A stretch of 64,000 nucleotides of DNA from Sequoia sempervirens (lineage: Eukaryota; Streptophyta; Pinopsida; Cupressales; Cupressaceae): NCBI GenBank assembly GCA_007258455.2, contig VDFB02321265.1:62001-126000 (forward strand), read 5' to 3'. The position numbers were made by a program, and so were the translations under genes. The notes below the pieces were generated by a model. It was not told where the DNA came from. It worked only from the letters and a program-made list of their open reading frames with translations, and searched no databases. This document shows positions 1 through 11,339 of the stretch, in pieces; positions within the stretch are counted from its first letter, which is position 1; the number at the start of each line of letters is the position of its first letter.

Positions 1-562
1 TATGTTTGCATGAGTTTCTATATTAGTTGAAATGCTATTAAGGATATTCATTGTCCATTTCAAATCACATGCAGAATGCATGTCATAGAAGAGAGGAACA
101 TTCACATGAGAGCATCATCACAAATTCATAGAGCATCTTGGTTTCATTATAAAATTACACCATTATTCTTGTCATAGTGCTTGTTGTCTTCAATATACAT
201 GTTCATCATTGTTAAATTAGTTTGCCTAGGGGCTTGACCAAAGGAGAACAAATCCTTTCCTAGCAAGTTCCCAAACTATTTTTGACACTAACTTACTTTA
301 TATCAATGTGCATCTACAACAATAATCAAAATTTTCTTAGTTCACTTGCATGAGCATGGAGTTCATTTTTTTAGGTGCATATCTAAACAAAAGCAAGATT
401 CAATTAGTTTAGAGATTCTAAGATGATGGATCATGTAGTGTGATCTAAAACATTCACGATTGCAAAATACACAACTTAATCTAGAAGCACATACTCACTA
501 ATTTAGATTGTAGAAACATCATATCTCAGATTCTAAGATATTTGTTTAACAAGGCTCTATTT
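1..562. other. AT-rich flank, no gene seen
   Basis: AT-rich sequence with stops in all frames. I see no domain, RNA gene or repeat boundary up to the LTR that starts at 563. Confidence 0.5.
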
Positions 563-947
563 TGTTAGAGTAATCATGCATTAGCTAATAATTAATTAAT
601 CCTTAATTGATTATTAGCCTAATTCATTTCACGCACTTAAGCTAAACTTAGGAGTGCTTTTTAATATTAACTGAAGTGAGCTATATTATTAGATCATTTT
701 ATCTCATCATATAGGATGACGACACTTGTCATGACTTAATCCCTTTATTATTTAGGGTTGCTCTTGTAAAGCACTCACCCTCATTGTATTATCTCATGAA
801 GATCTCTAATGAAGATTCTTAAGGTTCATTTTGTAAGTTTTTCTTGTTGAGGATATAGAAAATCATTAATTGCAACTCTCTTTGTGTGGAAGGTGTTTTT
901 TGTTCATTGTTTGATCTTGTGTTTCGTGTTTATTCACAATTCTAACA
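563..947 (+). mobile_element. Short copia-type LTR (5' LTR remnant)
   Basis: A 385-bp segment begins TGTTAGAG and ends TTCTAACA, so it has 7-base perfect terminal inverted repeats of the TG...CA type found at LTR ends. It is followed at once by a primer-binding-site-like sequence, which makes it a 5' LTR on the plus strand. The next 880 bases carry no gag or pol, and no matching 3' LTR was found in the window. This is therefore either a remnant or a non-autonomous element. The flank at 558-562 (TATTT) is a possible target site, but its partner is missing. Confidence 0.65.
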
Positions 948-960
948 TGGTATCAAAGCA
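948..960 (+). other. Primer-binding site, initiator tRNA-Met type
   Basis: TGGTATCAAAGCA directly follows the LTR end. It differs by one base from TGGTATCAGAGC, the usual copia primer-binding site complementary to the 3' end of initiator tRNA-Met. This fixes the element orientation as plus. Confidence 0.65.
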
Positions 961-983
961 TGGATTTAGTGAACCCCTTCTTG

Positions 984-1066
984 ATTTTTGAGTTTTTTTT
1001 CTTAACTAGGGTTACAAGAGCAAATTTTTGAGTTTTTTTCTTAACTAGGGTTACAAGAGCAAATTT
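984..1066 (+). repeat. Tandem duplication of about 39 bp
   Basis: Two adjacent, nearly identical units of 39-40 bases (T-rich run, then CTTAACTAGGGTTACAAGAG and CAAAT) lie in the leader of the LTR remnant. The only clear difference is the length of the T run, so the duplication looks recent. Confidence 0.8.
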
Positions 1067-1824
1067 GAGATCTTCATTATTTTCTTTGCTTTAAAAAAAA
1101 CAACTACCCCAGGGTCATATGGGTGACCAGTGCCTAGCCCTTATGGGGCTAATTTTTTTTCCTTTTTTTTTGCAATTTTAACAAGGTTGAGAAAATCCTG
1201 ATAAATTTTCACTTGGTTATCGAAATTGGAAAAACGCAATATCGTTGGAAAGCTGGTTCCAAGCACTATCCAATGGTACTGGTTTTTGTCTCATATTTTG
1301 TTGCTGGTACATTGTATCACCCGCTAAAGTCAGATGTGTTGTTTTCACTTTGGGCTCACAAATTTTGACTCGTCTCTCTGGTTTTCACAATTCTAGCGGC
1401 ATTGAGATGGTCTTTTAGAGCTCTTCACAACAATTTATACATTTTTTTTCTAGATTTTTTAACAATTTTTTTTGTTGTTTGATCAATTAATTCCTAACCT
1501 CTTCAACATTGTATTGCTCCATTCAAATTTTGAGCAAAGTGTCACATTTAATTTATTTGAATTATATAAAATTCAATTACAAATTTATTGTTCTAGTCTT
1601 GCCACTAAAATCCTAGGCTTTTATTATTGATTATACTTAAAATATTTATGTTAGTTTGTTAAGTACATGACTATTGGATTTTAATATCTCCATAAACTAC
1701 TACACATGAATAGACAAACAAATAGATGAAAAATAAACATAGACACACTTAAGAATTATTTTATTATACTTTAATATAATTTTACTTAATTTTATACTTA
1801 TATATATATTTTTATTCTACTTTT
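1067..1824. other. Untranslated leader-like sequence, no gene
   Basis: T-rich and AT-rich sequence downstream of the LTR remnant. It may be what is left of the element's internal region, but no gag motif is visible in any frame. Confidence 0.35.
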
Positions 1825-1843
1825 AAAAAAGATTACCATTTAT

Positions 1844-3263
1844 GTGGGAGGTTGGGAGGGCACCTTTCCACATGTCTTCTTGTGGAAAGGTCGAGCTCTG
1901 GTGGGGAAAGCAATTGTCATCAAGGAAAATGTAGAGTTGGAAATCTGAGGTGGCAAAGGAAAGTATGCAAATAGGGTGTCTGATGGAACGTGGCTTGGGC
2001 AAGTTGGGCTGCTCACTGGGTGGTGATTTAACGGTTCATTATTTCCTCTTGTATACAGTGCCACTTCTACTGGCGATAATAATGGAAATAAGAAGGAAAT
2101 CTATGAGGCAATAAACCTGGATACGACATGCTCCTACATTGGCCTCACTAGCCTCCACATCAAGTACAAATGGCGATGAGTGGCGATAGTGTAGTGATTC
2201 CTGGTAGGCATGGACGAGCTTGCACAATGTTGTAAGTGCGCTTGCCTTGGAGGTGAAAGATCCATAAATATTGGAAGGTGGCACAATTTTTCCAAAGAGT
2301 TTGGCATTATTTCTCGGCTTGAACCTTGCTAGAGGTTATGACAAAAAGATCAAATTTTGTAGTTGAAATGAATGTGGAGACGTTGGTGAGCTTGGGCCTT
2401 GATACCCCAATCCATTTGGATTGTAAAGCTTGGCAAACCGCTTTCAAATCCATAAATGATCAATAGCTAAAGTGGATTATGCTACGGATCAATCACCACA
2501 TGGTGGTGGCAATGAAAATGATCTTGGGTAAAGGGAATTTGGGGAACCTGGAGATATTTCGGGTTAACACCCATATTGTCTCTTAGTTCTTGGTGTCAAT
2601 GCTGGATGTTCGCACACCAAAGGTGGAGGCGAAGGTGATAATGTGCAAGCTCTTCAAGAAAAAATTTCTAGGAGGGTTAGACAAGATCCTGCAAGCAACA
2701 TTCCTAGGATGGGGGTGCCTTAGCCTCGCGACCTCCCACTAGTAAAGGTTCCAGAGGAGGTGATAAAAGTGTACCCCCTGTTGTTGGAGCTAAAAGGGAT
2801 GGCCTTGGTTCGACACAGACAAATAGCAGCTTATGGGGTAAGTTTTCTGAAAAAGATGCTTATGCTTGAACTAGTGAATGACTTCGACTGGGTTCCTGCC
2901 TTTGACTAGTTTGCAAAAAATGAATGGCTTCTAGTTGGTGGTTTGGTGGTCCTGGGTTTGTAGAATGTAAATTTTTGTCTTAATGGTGGCTTCACGAAGC
3001 CTTTTGTTTGGCATAAATACTGTAATTTCATGTGGCTATGGTGGAGCTGGTTTTTGGTTTTTGGCAGGTTTGGTTCTATTGTAGGTGGTGGGTTTGGGTG
3101 GCTTTCTGTTCTCCTTTTGGTTAGCGGGTTAGGGTTCCAGTTTGAAGTTATTTTTGGTATTGACCGGGTTTGAAATCATTTTGGAAATTATCCATGGTAC
3201 TTGCATTTGCAGACACTTGTAATCCCCTTTTTTAGCTAATAGAACTCTTATTTCGTATAAAAG
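1844..3263 (+). mobile_element. Retroposed insertion (LINE-like) with target-site duplication
   Basis: A moderately GC-rich block of about 1.4 kb sits in very AT-rich DNA. It is flanked by a direct repeat, AAAAAAGATTACCATTTAT at 1,825-1,843 and a copy with G for A and one extra A at 3,264-3,283. The 3' end runs into an A-rich stretch (TATAAAAGAAAAAAA) after a GT-rich tail. Long target-site duplications plus an A-rich tail are the hallmarks of LINE-type target-primed reverse transcription. Translations are full of stops and I recognise no reverse transcriptase, so it could be a 5'-truncated LINE or a processed copy of another transcript. Confidence 0.5.
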
Positions 3264-3283
3264 AAAAAAAGATTGCCATTTAT

Positions 3284-3805
3284 TATGTTTGTAATTTTTT
3301 ATTTTGTTTTGAAAAACATAGTAAATATTATATATATTTATATACAATATTTTAATAATTTTATTTATAGATATTAATTTATTTTAAAAGTAATGTAACT
3401 TAAGAACAATTTTTGAAACATTTATTTTCATCACAATTACTAAATTTCACCATTCAAACCTAATTAATTTATAAAAAAATACTAATAATTAACATTGCTT
3501 CTATATAAAATAATAAGATCTATGCAAATATAATCATCATTTTAATTAACACTTTAATTTTAATTAATTAAAATCTAAAATAAATTATTAAATGTTATTA
3601 ACAATATTTACATAAAATAATAAGATAAATAAAAAATATAAACAAGATTTTAATGAAAATGTATTTATATTTTTTAAATAATTATTAAAAAACTAATAAT
3701 TATATCATCATATTTTAGAGAAGCTAATAAGGATTATTGCTTTCAATTGTATAATCTTACATTTGAAAATAAAAAATATATAAGGACTATTGCTTTCTTC
3801 ACTAA
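3284..3805. other. Very AT-rich spacer
   Basis: Low-complexity AT-rich DNA with many AATTAATT-like runs. No gene or repeat boundary was recognised. Confidence 0.5.
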
Positions 3806-4214
3806 AATAGTAGTGTAATTTTACATTTAAAATTAAACACATATTAGAGTAATTATATATATATTCTTTGGTACATACATAAATGATTTGGTTTGAAGGG
3901 TCAAAGTTTGAGAGGGACCAAAGTTAATTGTTTGATTATTTTTTTGATAGAGGATTTTATATCATTCACAAGACTGTTTGCTATCCAATACGGAGCATGC
4001 GCCTCAGGCTGAAAGCTCTTCAACTAAGAGCCAAGGACTGAGGGGTATCTATTCCGCCAAAGTCATCTAGGGCATGATCCTAGTCTCATCTCTTATGAGG
4101 TTGGGACCTTGCACTTACCAAGAATTTATTCACGGATTAGAATCATTCAACTTCACCAACAAACCAAAAATCTATTGACAGTATAATTTTTAAATGTAAG
4201 ATTGCACTACTATT
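3806..4214. repeat. Foldback (inverted-repeat) element
   Basis: The 30 bases at 3,806-3,835 (start AATAGTAGTG) reappear as reverse complement at 4,184-4,214 with two transitions and one one-base indel. They flank about 350 bases of unrelated and partly more GC-rich sequence. Weaker inverted similarity continues outside both arms. This is the shape of a MITE or foldback element. I could not find a clean target-site duplication, so the true outer ends are uncertain. Confidence 0.45.
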
Positions 4215-4771
4215 GTAATTATTCTTAAAATTGCACCACTATAACCCTTATTAATTTTTTTTTGATTAATTTGCACAAAACATAACCTTTATTAATTTGC
4301 TTTTAACTTTATGAAAAGCAATAAAACATGACTTTTTATTAATTTCCATACTTTTCCTATTGATGATTTGTGAACCAACCTAGCATAATTTGTACTAACC
4401 TTGAATCTTCTTCACCATCATGTGACTCTCAAGGGCTCATAGATGGCCCACCAAACAAAACATGTCAAGAATATTATGGAAGAGAATCTACAAAGATAAC
4501 TGTTGTGACCTGTGACCTCCATTTATGATTTTCCACAAATGTCACTGTCCACAACCCATTGTTTGTCCTTTCTATTGACATTATGCAGAGAAATCAAGCT
4601 CATGGGCAGAACTTCAAACAATCTATTAGCACTCTACTAAAACAACCTAACATTTATCTTATTAGCACTCTACTAAACCAACCTAACATTATCTATTTGC
4701 AGATGTGATGAAGCAGGAAAATCTTGTGACTGATTTGCTGTTTAGAGCTGTTTTAGTGCCTAGTAGCCTAC
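4215..4771. other. Spacer without recognised gene
   Basis: AT-rich sequence. It includes a short local duplication near 4,623-4,690, where ATCTATTAGCACTCTACTAAA-like text occurs twice about 40 bases apart. No coding signature was seen. Confidence 0.4.
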
Positions 4772-5197
4772 CTAATTCAAGAAAGACCCCCTTCCATTCC
4801 TTTGTTGTTTCAGAGATTCTACAGTTGGAAGGTGTGGCTGTAGCAGTAGCTGGTTAGTTGGAGCATGGGAAAGTGGTTGATGTGCCACATGGAACTGGTG
4901 TGATGGGGACATGGTCACATGATCCTCTTTGGCTTCATTCATAAAGTTCACAGGCATTCCACTGTGTGGTTAAGATTTATGGACCACATTTTGTTCCATT
5001 CCTTTTCCTTTTGGGAATTTTACATGAGACAAAACTCTATGCGGTGGCTTAATCATGACTGATCCATTGGAAGGACTCTGTATCTGTGAGGAACATTGCT
5101 TGGAATGACTTTGGTTGTGCAGGTTCCCTGTCAGAAATGTTGTACTGGATGGTGTACAGGCATTCCTAGATCTCTGGATTGAATCTGCACCTTTCAT
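4772..5197 (-). pseudogene. Unrecognised reading frame with one in-frame stop
   Basis: Two open stretches on the minus strand, 5,197-4,970 (75 codons) and 4,957-4,772 (61 codons), are in the same frame and separated by a single TAA. Together they give about 140 residues rich in Ser, His, Gln and Pro, for example LTGNLHNQSHSKQCSS and HQFHVAHQPLSHAPTNQ. Base composition is clearly less AT-rich than on either side, as in an exon. I do not recognise the family. It could be the low-complexity part of a host protein that has decayed, or a chance frame in a GC-richer patch. No matching neighbour exons were found. Confidence 0.35.
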
Positions 5198-6593
5198 GGT
5201 GTTTTGGGTGTCCTTTCTGCTTTTTTACATTCAAACTTCACGAGTGTCAGTATGTACATTTGCTAACCTGGTTTCACACTCTCAGATTTGAGAGTTGTGT
5301 CTTGGGTTAATCAAATGAATGTATATAGTTTTAATTAGTTTAGATTTAATTATGGAGTTAGAGATTGAATACATTATTATTTTGGAAAATTATATGTAAA
5401 TTTATAAGATATTTAATTTAGGGAATAATGAAAAACATAGTTGGTTTGTACATAATTGATTCATCAATATTTAAAAATTGATATTTTTAGAATACATGCT
5501 ATCTTAAAGTAGTTTCAAAAATTTTTGGAGGTAAAATCTAAGTACCTCTAATTTGAATTCAAGCCTTTCAATATGACAAATGATGCATTTTCAAAACTAT
5601 TTTGTCTAATTTTTGATATATAAAGGACATACGGCAAATTCACCGTCAGCAATTCATCCGATGAATTGTTGACTGTGAATTTTCGGTTAGTGAATTACTC
5701 GCGGTGAATTTTCCTAGAGCTTACATAAAGATATACAAAACTTAGTTATAGAGTTGAAAATTTAATAAATTAAAATGTTACTTGAAAAAATTAAATACAA
5801 TAAATAAGACACTTAATTTAAAGAACAATAATGAAGAACAATACTATTAATTCAGCAAATATCAAAAAAATTGATTCTCTAAAATTGAATTCTAATAACC
5901 CTAATAACGGTGTTAAAATCCTAATAACCCTAAAATTCTCTACAAGTCAAATTCAATATGTTGAATACTAATTGCACGTTAATTGCTATGAGTGGATATC
6001 TATTTTTGTGGATTACAAAGTCAAAAACAAATATAGCTGGTTTTCACATCAACAAAAAAATGGAAGAGTTAGGTGATTTTTCATAAGCAAATAGTGTACA
6101 TGCTATTTTTTCGGAGCTCTTGGCGTGCCATACTATGACAAATTTGACTCTAAATTTTTTTTGTAAATATAATATTGGGAGGGTAAAAAGTGCACATTTA
6201 TTATAGGTTTATTTCTGATTGGTTCGTTTTGAATATAATGACCATTATTTTTATATTACCGTTGCTAAATTATTTGACTTTAGTTTGATTTTGTTATATA
6301 TTTTTAAAGATGTGTTTTGATGTTCAAATTGGAAATGATTAAAGAACTTTTAAATTTATATTTAAATGAGATCTAAATTGTCTCCTTCCTAATTAACATT
6401 AACTTATCACTTCTTTTCATTTGTAATTTTCTAAATTTTACAATGTATCAAATAATCAAATTGTATTTTAATTGTTAGATTCTAGAACCTAATCTAATTC
6501 ATTTTATTTCCTTTCAAACATAAAAATTATAATTTATCAGAAACTTCTAATTGCTTGGTTTATATATAAATCATACATTTTAAAAGTAGGTTT
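5198..6593. other. AT-rich spacer with a small imperfect palindrome
   Basis: No gene was seen. At 5,645-5,673 a 13-base arm (GTCAGCAATTCAT) meets its reverse complement with one mismatch across a 3-base centre (CCG). The motif GTGAATT recurs several times just downstream. The palindrome is probably incidental but stands out in AT-rich DNA. Confidence 0.4.
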
Positions 6594-6780
6594 AATAAGT
6601 CAACATGTTCTAGTGACATTTGTGACATTTTATGAGAGATTTCCATGTCAATAGATTGATTCAAGATTTTTTTTCTTTGTACTTTTATGTAGTAGTCTTG
6701 TAATAATTGAATTTGTAGTATATTTTATAAACATGTTACGACAATCATAAATAAACGTCAACATTGATTAATGACATATT
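6594..6780. repeat. Decayed copy of a repeat also at 7,598-7,752
   Basis: Aligns with 7,598-7,752 through anchors such as GATTTCCATGTCAATAGATT, TAATAATTGAAT and AACATTGATTAATGACA. This copy has T or A where the other has C or G at many positions, as expected if it is older or was more heavily deaminated. Family unknown. Confidence 0.55.
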
Positions 6781-7597
6781 GTAAACAAACTATCAAAATC
6801 AATTAAATATTTATAGTGACATATGTTATCTAATTTTATATGATGGACAACTACCTATCAATTATCAAAAATGAGTAAATATTTATAATTTTCATTTTTT
6901 AAAATTTATTCATATAATCTATTATAACTCCTTTGTTGAAACTTCGTGCTTGGAAGTTGGTTCAGAAGCGGTCTCGTGTCTTCTCCTCGTAAAAAAATGA
7001 TAACAAAAATATTTGTGGAGAGGTATCCTTGTATTACAATATAGTAGAAAGCTTTGGAACAATTTTTTAAACCAACATGACTTAGTGCTGGTTGGGTGGA
7101 GTTTCTTGCTTTGTAATGTTCTGTTCAGTAGTCCTGTCGTAATTTTGCTTGGTTGTTCTTTGTTGTTTGGTTGTGCTTTTTGTTCTGTCCGTTGAGTTTT
7201 GTTTTTAGTTGTGTTCTTCTAGTATCTCTTGATTGTTCCTTGTTGTTTTGCTGCGCGTAAAGCTATATCTTTCTCTATGTAAAAGGATAAGATCCTTTCA
7301 AAACCCTACTTTCTTAATCAAAACTCTACATTAAAATAATTAAATTATATCACTTATTACATAACAAAACCTAGTTTAATCCTTTTAAAAGAGATGGCCA
7401 AACATCATATTAAATACATTCAAACAAGATAACTCATCCCATATAAGAAGACAAGATTTTCGAGAGATTTACAATTTTATTTGATTTGTACAGTTAATAA
7501 ACAATCTTCACATTCCTCTTGAACAAACTCAAAGACAATTAAAAAACAAAAAAAACCTTGAAATTACAGTTTCCTAATGAAAGATCTAAAAACTGGG
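6781..7597. other. AT-rich spacer with a GT-rich patch
   Basis: A GT-rich block at about 7,070-7,260 ends in an A-rich stretch near 7,280-7,300. It resembles the 3' end of the insert at 1,844-3,263 in character and may be a LINE 3' remnant. No target-site duplication was found. The 60-codon frame here is not convincing as a gene. Confidence 0.3.
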
Positions 7598-7752
7598 TTT
7601 AACAAGTCAATATGTTGCAGTGGCATTTCACGGGGGATTTCCATGTCAATAGATTTAATTTGTTTGTATTTTTATACATTAGTCTTTCAATAATTGAATC
7701 TGACAGTTTATGACAGTCATGGCCAAACATGCCAGTGTTGATTGCTGACAGA
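7598..7752. repeat. Better-preserved copy of the 6,594-6,780 repeat
   Basis: Partner of the repeat at 6,594. On the minus strand a 79-codon frame (7,838-7,599) runs through it, but the other copy has stops in the same frame, so coding capacity is doubtful. Confidence 0.55.
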
Positions 7753-8186
7753 TCATAGGCAGGGCATGCGTTGTCTAACAGTTTGCCATTTATCCTCTGA
7801 TTAAGATCTTTGTCGTCTGAGTAACCAAAAAATACCATTCTGTCTAATATGTAAGAAGAGTTGGAAGATGATACAACTATCCTTAAATCATCCCATATGG
7901 TACTAATCCCACATGCATTTCAATGTCCTTTTTCCTCCATGAACATGCTGCTGACACCTTTTCTCCATTTTATATTTATATTTGTTTGTTTTCTCTGCCC
8001 CATCAAGACTTCACAAGCTACAAAAACATTCATGGTGACACAAGGTTCTGAGCATTATTTTTCTTTCCAATTCAGGCCACTTGTGATGGTCTTGAAGAGA
8101 GTATTTTGTTTTATTTTGAAAATAGTAGTAAATAGATCAAGGGTTGGAATTGGAAATATGTACTTGATTAGATTTGAAAGTGAATG
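7753..8186. other. Spacer; open frame not supported
   Basis: A 108-codon plus-strand frame (7,861-8,187) is open. Its translation is a run of hydrophobic residues and Lys/Arg with no recognisable motif, and composition does not change at its ends. I do not call it a gene. Confidence 0.4.
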
Positions 8187-8543
8187 AAATAGTAATATAA
8201 TTTGGAGATGTAGAATAATGTGATAAATGATTGATATTTAAAATTTGATGTTGGATTTGAGATGATGAAAACAAGATTATTTGGTTTTATGAAAACATGA
8301 TTATTTGGTTTTATGAAAACACGATTATTTGATTTGATGAAAACAAGATTATTTGGTTTTATAAAAACAAGTTTATTTGATTTGATGAAAACACGATTAT
8401 TTGATTTTATGAAAACACAATTATTTGATTTTATGAAAACAAGATTATTTGATTTTATGAAAACTAGAATTGTTTGTAATTCTAACTTAATTTTGTGTGT
8501 ATATAAATAAGTTATGTGTGTGTAGATCTAACCCTTATGCATA
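8187..8543 (+). repeat. 357-bp tandem duplication, copy 1, with nine 24-bp minisatellite units
   Basis: Copy 1 of a duplicated block starting AAATAGTAATATAATTTGG. Inside it, at 8,265-8,466, the word ATGAAAAC recurs exactly every 24 bases nine times, with the unit ending TTATTTGATTT or TTATTTGGTTT. Because 24 is a multiple of three, an open frame of an eight-residue repeat (MKTRLFDF-like) appears. It starts and stops with the array and I read it as a by-product. Confidence 0.9.
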
Positions 8544-8900
8544 AAATAGTAATATAATTTGGAGATGTAGAATAATGTGATAAATGATTGATATCTAAAA
8601 TTTGATGTTGGATTTGAGATGATGAAAATACGAGTATTTGGTTTTATGAAAACAAGATTATTTGGTTTTATGGAAACACGATTATTTGATTTTATGAAAA
8701 CAAGATTATTTGGTTTTATGAAAACACAATTATTTGATTTTATGAAAACAAGATTATTTGATTTGATGAAAACATGATTATTTGATTTTATGAAAACAAG
8801 ATTATTTGATTTTATGAAAACTAGAATTGTTTGTAATTCTAACTTAATTTTGTGTGTATATAAGTAAGTTATGTGTGTGTAGATCTAACCCTTATGCATA
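8544..8900 (+). repeat. 357-bp tandem duplication, copy 2, with nine 24-bp units
   Basis: Offset exactly 357 bases from copy 1. It again holds nine 24-bp units (8,622-8,823) and ends with the same TCTAACCCTTATGCATAAAA. Equal unit number in both copies means the array formed first and the whole block was then duplicated. A third, diverged partial copy of the tail follows at about 8,926-9,034. Confidence 0.9.
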
Positions 8901-9034
8901 AAATGAGTTTTTGTTGTGTAAATGATATATGAAAATTAGAATTGTTTTTAATTCTAGCTTAATTTTGTGCTTGTAATAATTATCTATATGTTCGTAGATC
9001 TAACACTTATGCACAACTGAGCTTTTGTTATGTA

Positions 9035-11339
9035 AGTGAGATTAAGATCTATATACCTTTTATACCTGCAAGCAAGGGTTTTCTTTGATACTTGTAACTA
9101 TAGTAAAAGACTAGTGGTGTGCCACATTCCTCTAAGTAGGCCACTTTCACGCTAGACATTACAAGGACAATATTGTCCCATTCCTTGTTTTATGAGAGTA
9201 GAAAATAATTAGAATAAATTAAATGTCTTTCAAAAAGAAGGAGAGGATGAAGAGAAAGGTATGTCTTGCATGCCATAATGGAGGAATGGTGTCCCCCCTC
9301 TCCCCATTTAATCATGCCTGCATGAAGGATGAATGGGATCCTCGATTTCAGTAGGAATATAAATAAGCTTTAGAAACTTTCAAGCAAATGCAATTGACAG
9401 GTGTAAAAATCTAGACTCCACAACCTTTGTCAACATCCTTTTTACTTGTGCCAAAATGAGAGCTTTAGAATAGGTTATGCACACCATTAAAGTAGAGAGT
9501 ATGGAACAAAATTTGTGGCCCTTTTTGGGGTCAATTTCTTGTGAAGAAAGGGTGTAGTAGTAGCATGAGGTGGGTTACATTCAAACAAGGTAGAAAAATA
9601 GAAGAGTTTATTTGTAGAGTGTGGATATTTGTTGATTGATCACTATGAGAGGGGTCAATTCCAATGCCTACATTACAAATATCTTCTTGATATTGTTCCT
9701 AGAGTTGAGTACACTGAAAAGGGGTTGATTCCAATGCCTACTTTCCAAAAATGATATTTAATTTTGAATTATTCATTCTTGCAATTGAAAGGGGGTTTGA
9801 GAGCACATCTTTGTAAGATCATGCTACTTAGAAAGTCACTATTGGGATGTAGAATATTTAAGTTCTTATATATTAACCATGTTATGAAATCAACTATTAT
9901 GAATGTATGAATATTTATATGAGACATTTTGTTATTTAGGTCACTTGCCTTGTGCATGACTTTATATTTTTATATATGTTTTTATTCAAGCAGTTATAGT
10001 TGTAAATGTTGATGAGATTTTTGACCTCAAAGCAACAATGAATGTCCACACCCTATTTCAAGGTTGGGGAAAGAAACAAAATTTATGGTTATCGAATATA
10101 TAATTTAAGTAATCTAGTCATAGTTAAAACACACTATTCTAAAAATGGAACTAGATTTGTGTGCTATTAAACCAGTCCTTGAGATCCCCTTGAGATCAAC
10201 ATTTAATCGAAAAGAACTTGAGAGAAGGTTGGAATTGATTCCAAATGGAGCATCATATCTCCTTTTAGCCCAAAGTTAAAAAAAGTAATTAGATCCATGG
10301 AAACACTTTATGTTATGTTTAAGTTTTTGCTAAAGATTAAGGTTTTTATGGTGATGTTGGTTATGAATTTATCACACTTCTCTTCCATCCCTTTTATAAT
10401 GATGGTACCATATATGTATCTATGTATCTAAAAATTGAACCTATTATGTGGTCTATATTTAAGATGAGGGTTGTTGGGTTTCATACCTATATTTTGTTAC
10501 TTTATGGATTCAACTTATTATATGGATGCTCCATAAATTAGTTTGAGATGTAGACTTGTTGAAATAAGATCACTATTTCATAAACTCATTCTCATAACAT
10601 CATTGATACATTCACCAAGAATGGGTGTAAGTGCAAGATAATGGGTCCACTTTTAGTGAAAGTGTTGAGCTTGGAAAAAATCCTAATGGTAATGGGTACT
10701 TGTTTCATAAAATATGTAATGCCCTCCCATTTTTGGTCTTGAAATGTTTTGATCTCGACATTATTTTTAACTATGTATTAGGATGCATAGCTTGTGCTTA
10801 GTGCTTGTTGTTTTGAGTGTTGTATGGTTTGTTTGGACCACCCACATGTTTTAAGATGGTATTCCTCAACATGTTGATTGTTGGTGTTTTGGTTACTTTG
10901 TGATGCATGTATGGTAGTGTGTCAAGTTCCTTGTGAGGGCTTGATGTTTTTTGTTATTGCTATGCTTCTTGAGATGCTTGTGTTTTACTTCTTGTTATAG
11001 AATCATTGATGTGATAATTTAATGGTCTCAATGATTGGAATTTTAATTGATAGTTATAATTCACGATTATATGTTTTATATGATGTTGAACCCCATTGGA
11101 TGATTTTCATGTGCTTTGACTATTATATATTAATTAGACACACTTGATGTATGCATCAAGTGGATACATGTACAAGGTTATTTTTCCACTTGATACACAA
11201 GTATGAGTTATTCCCTGATGATGGTTAATGAGAGATGTCACTATGAGTTTATGTGTTTGGTAGCCACTATTGTACTCAATTGAGTGTAAAATGAGCCTAT
11301 GTTTTCCCATATGGTATTGGATCTGAATAAGTGGTTCCC
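9035..11339. other. 2.3-kb spacer without recognised gene
   Basis: AT-rich sequence with no frame longer than about 60 codons that looks coding. A local duplication of about 65 bases is visible: the phrase TTCCAATGCCTAC occurs at about 9,659 and 9,728. No LTR ends, polypurine tracts or known domains were found. Confidence 0.45.

Noticed and set aside
5645..5673. Imperfect palindrome as an operator or hairpin gene
   Set aside because: Too short, with no neighbouring gene or promoter; recorded only as a sequence oddity.
7861..8187. 108-codon plus-strand frame
   Set aside because: Hydrophobic low-information translation, no motif, no splice or promoter context.
8313..8510. Open frame of eight-residue repeats (MKTRLFDF-like)
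   Set aside because: Produced by a 24-bp minisatellite whose length is divisible by three; the second array has no equivalent intact frame.
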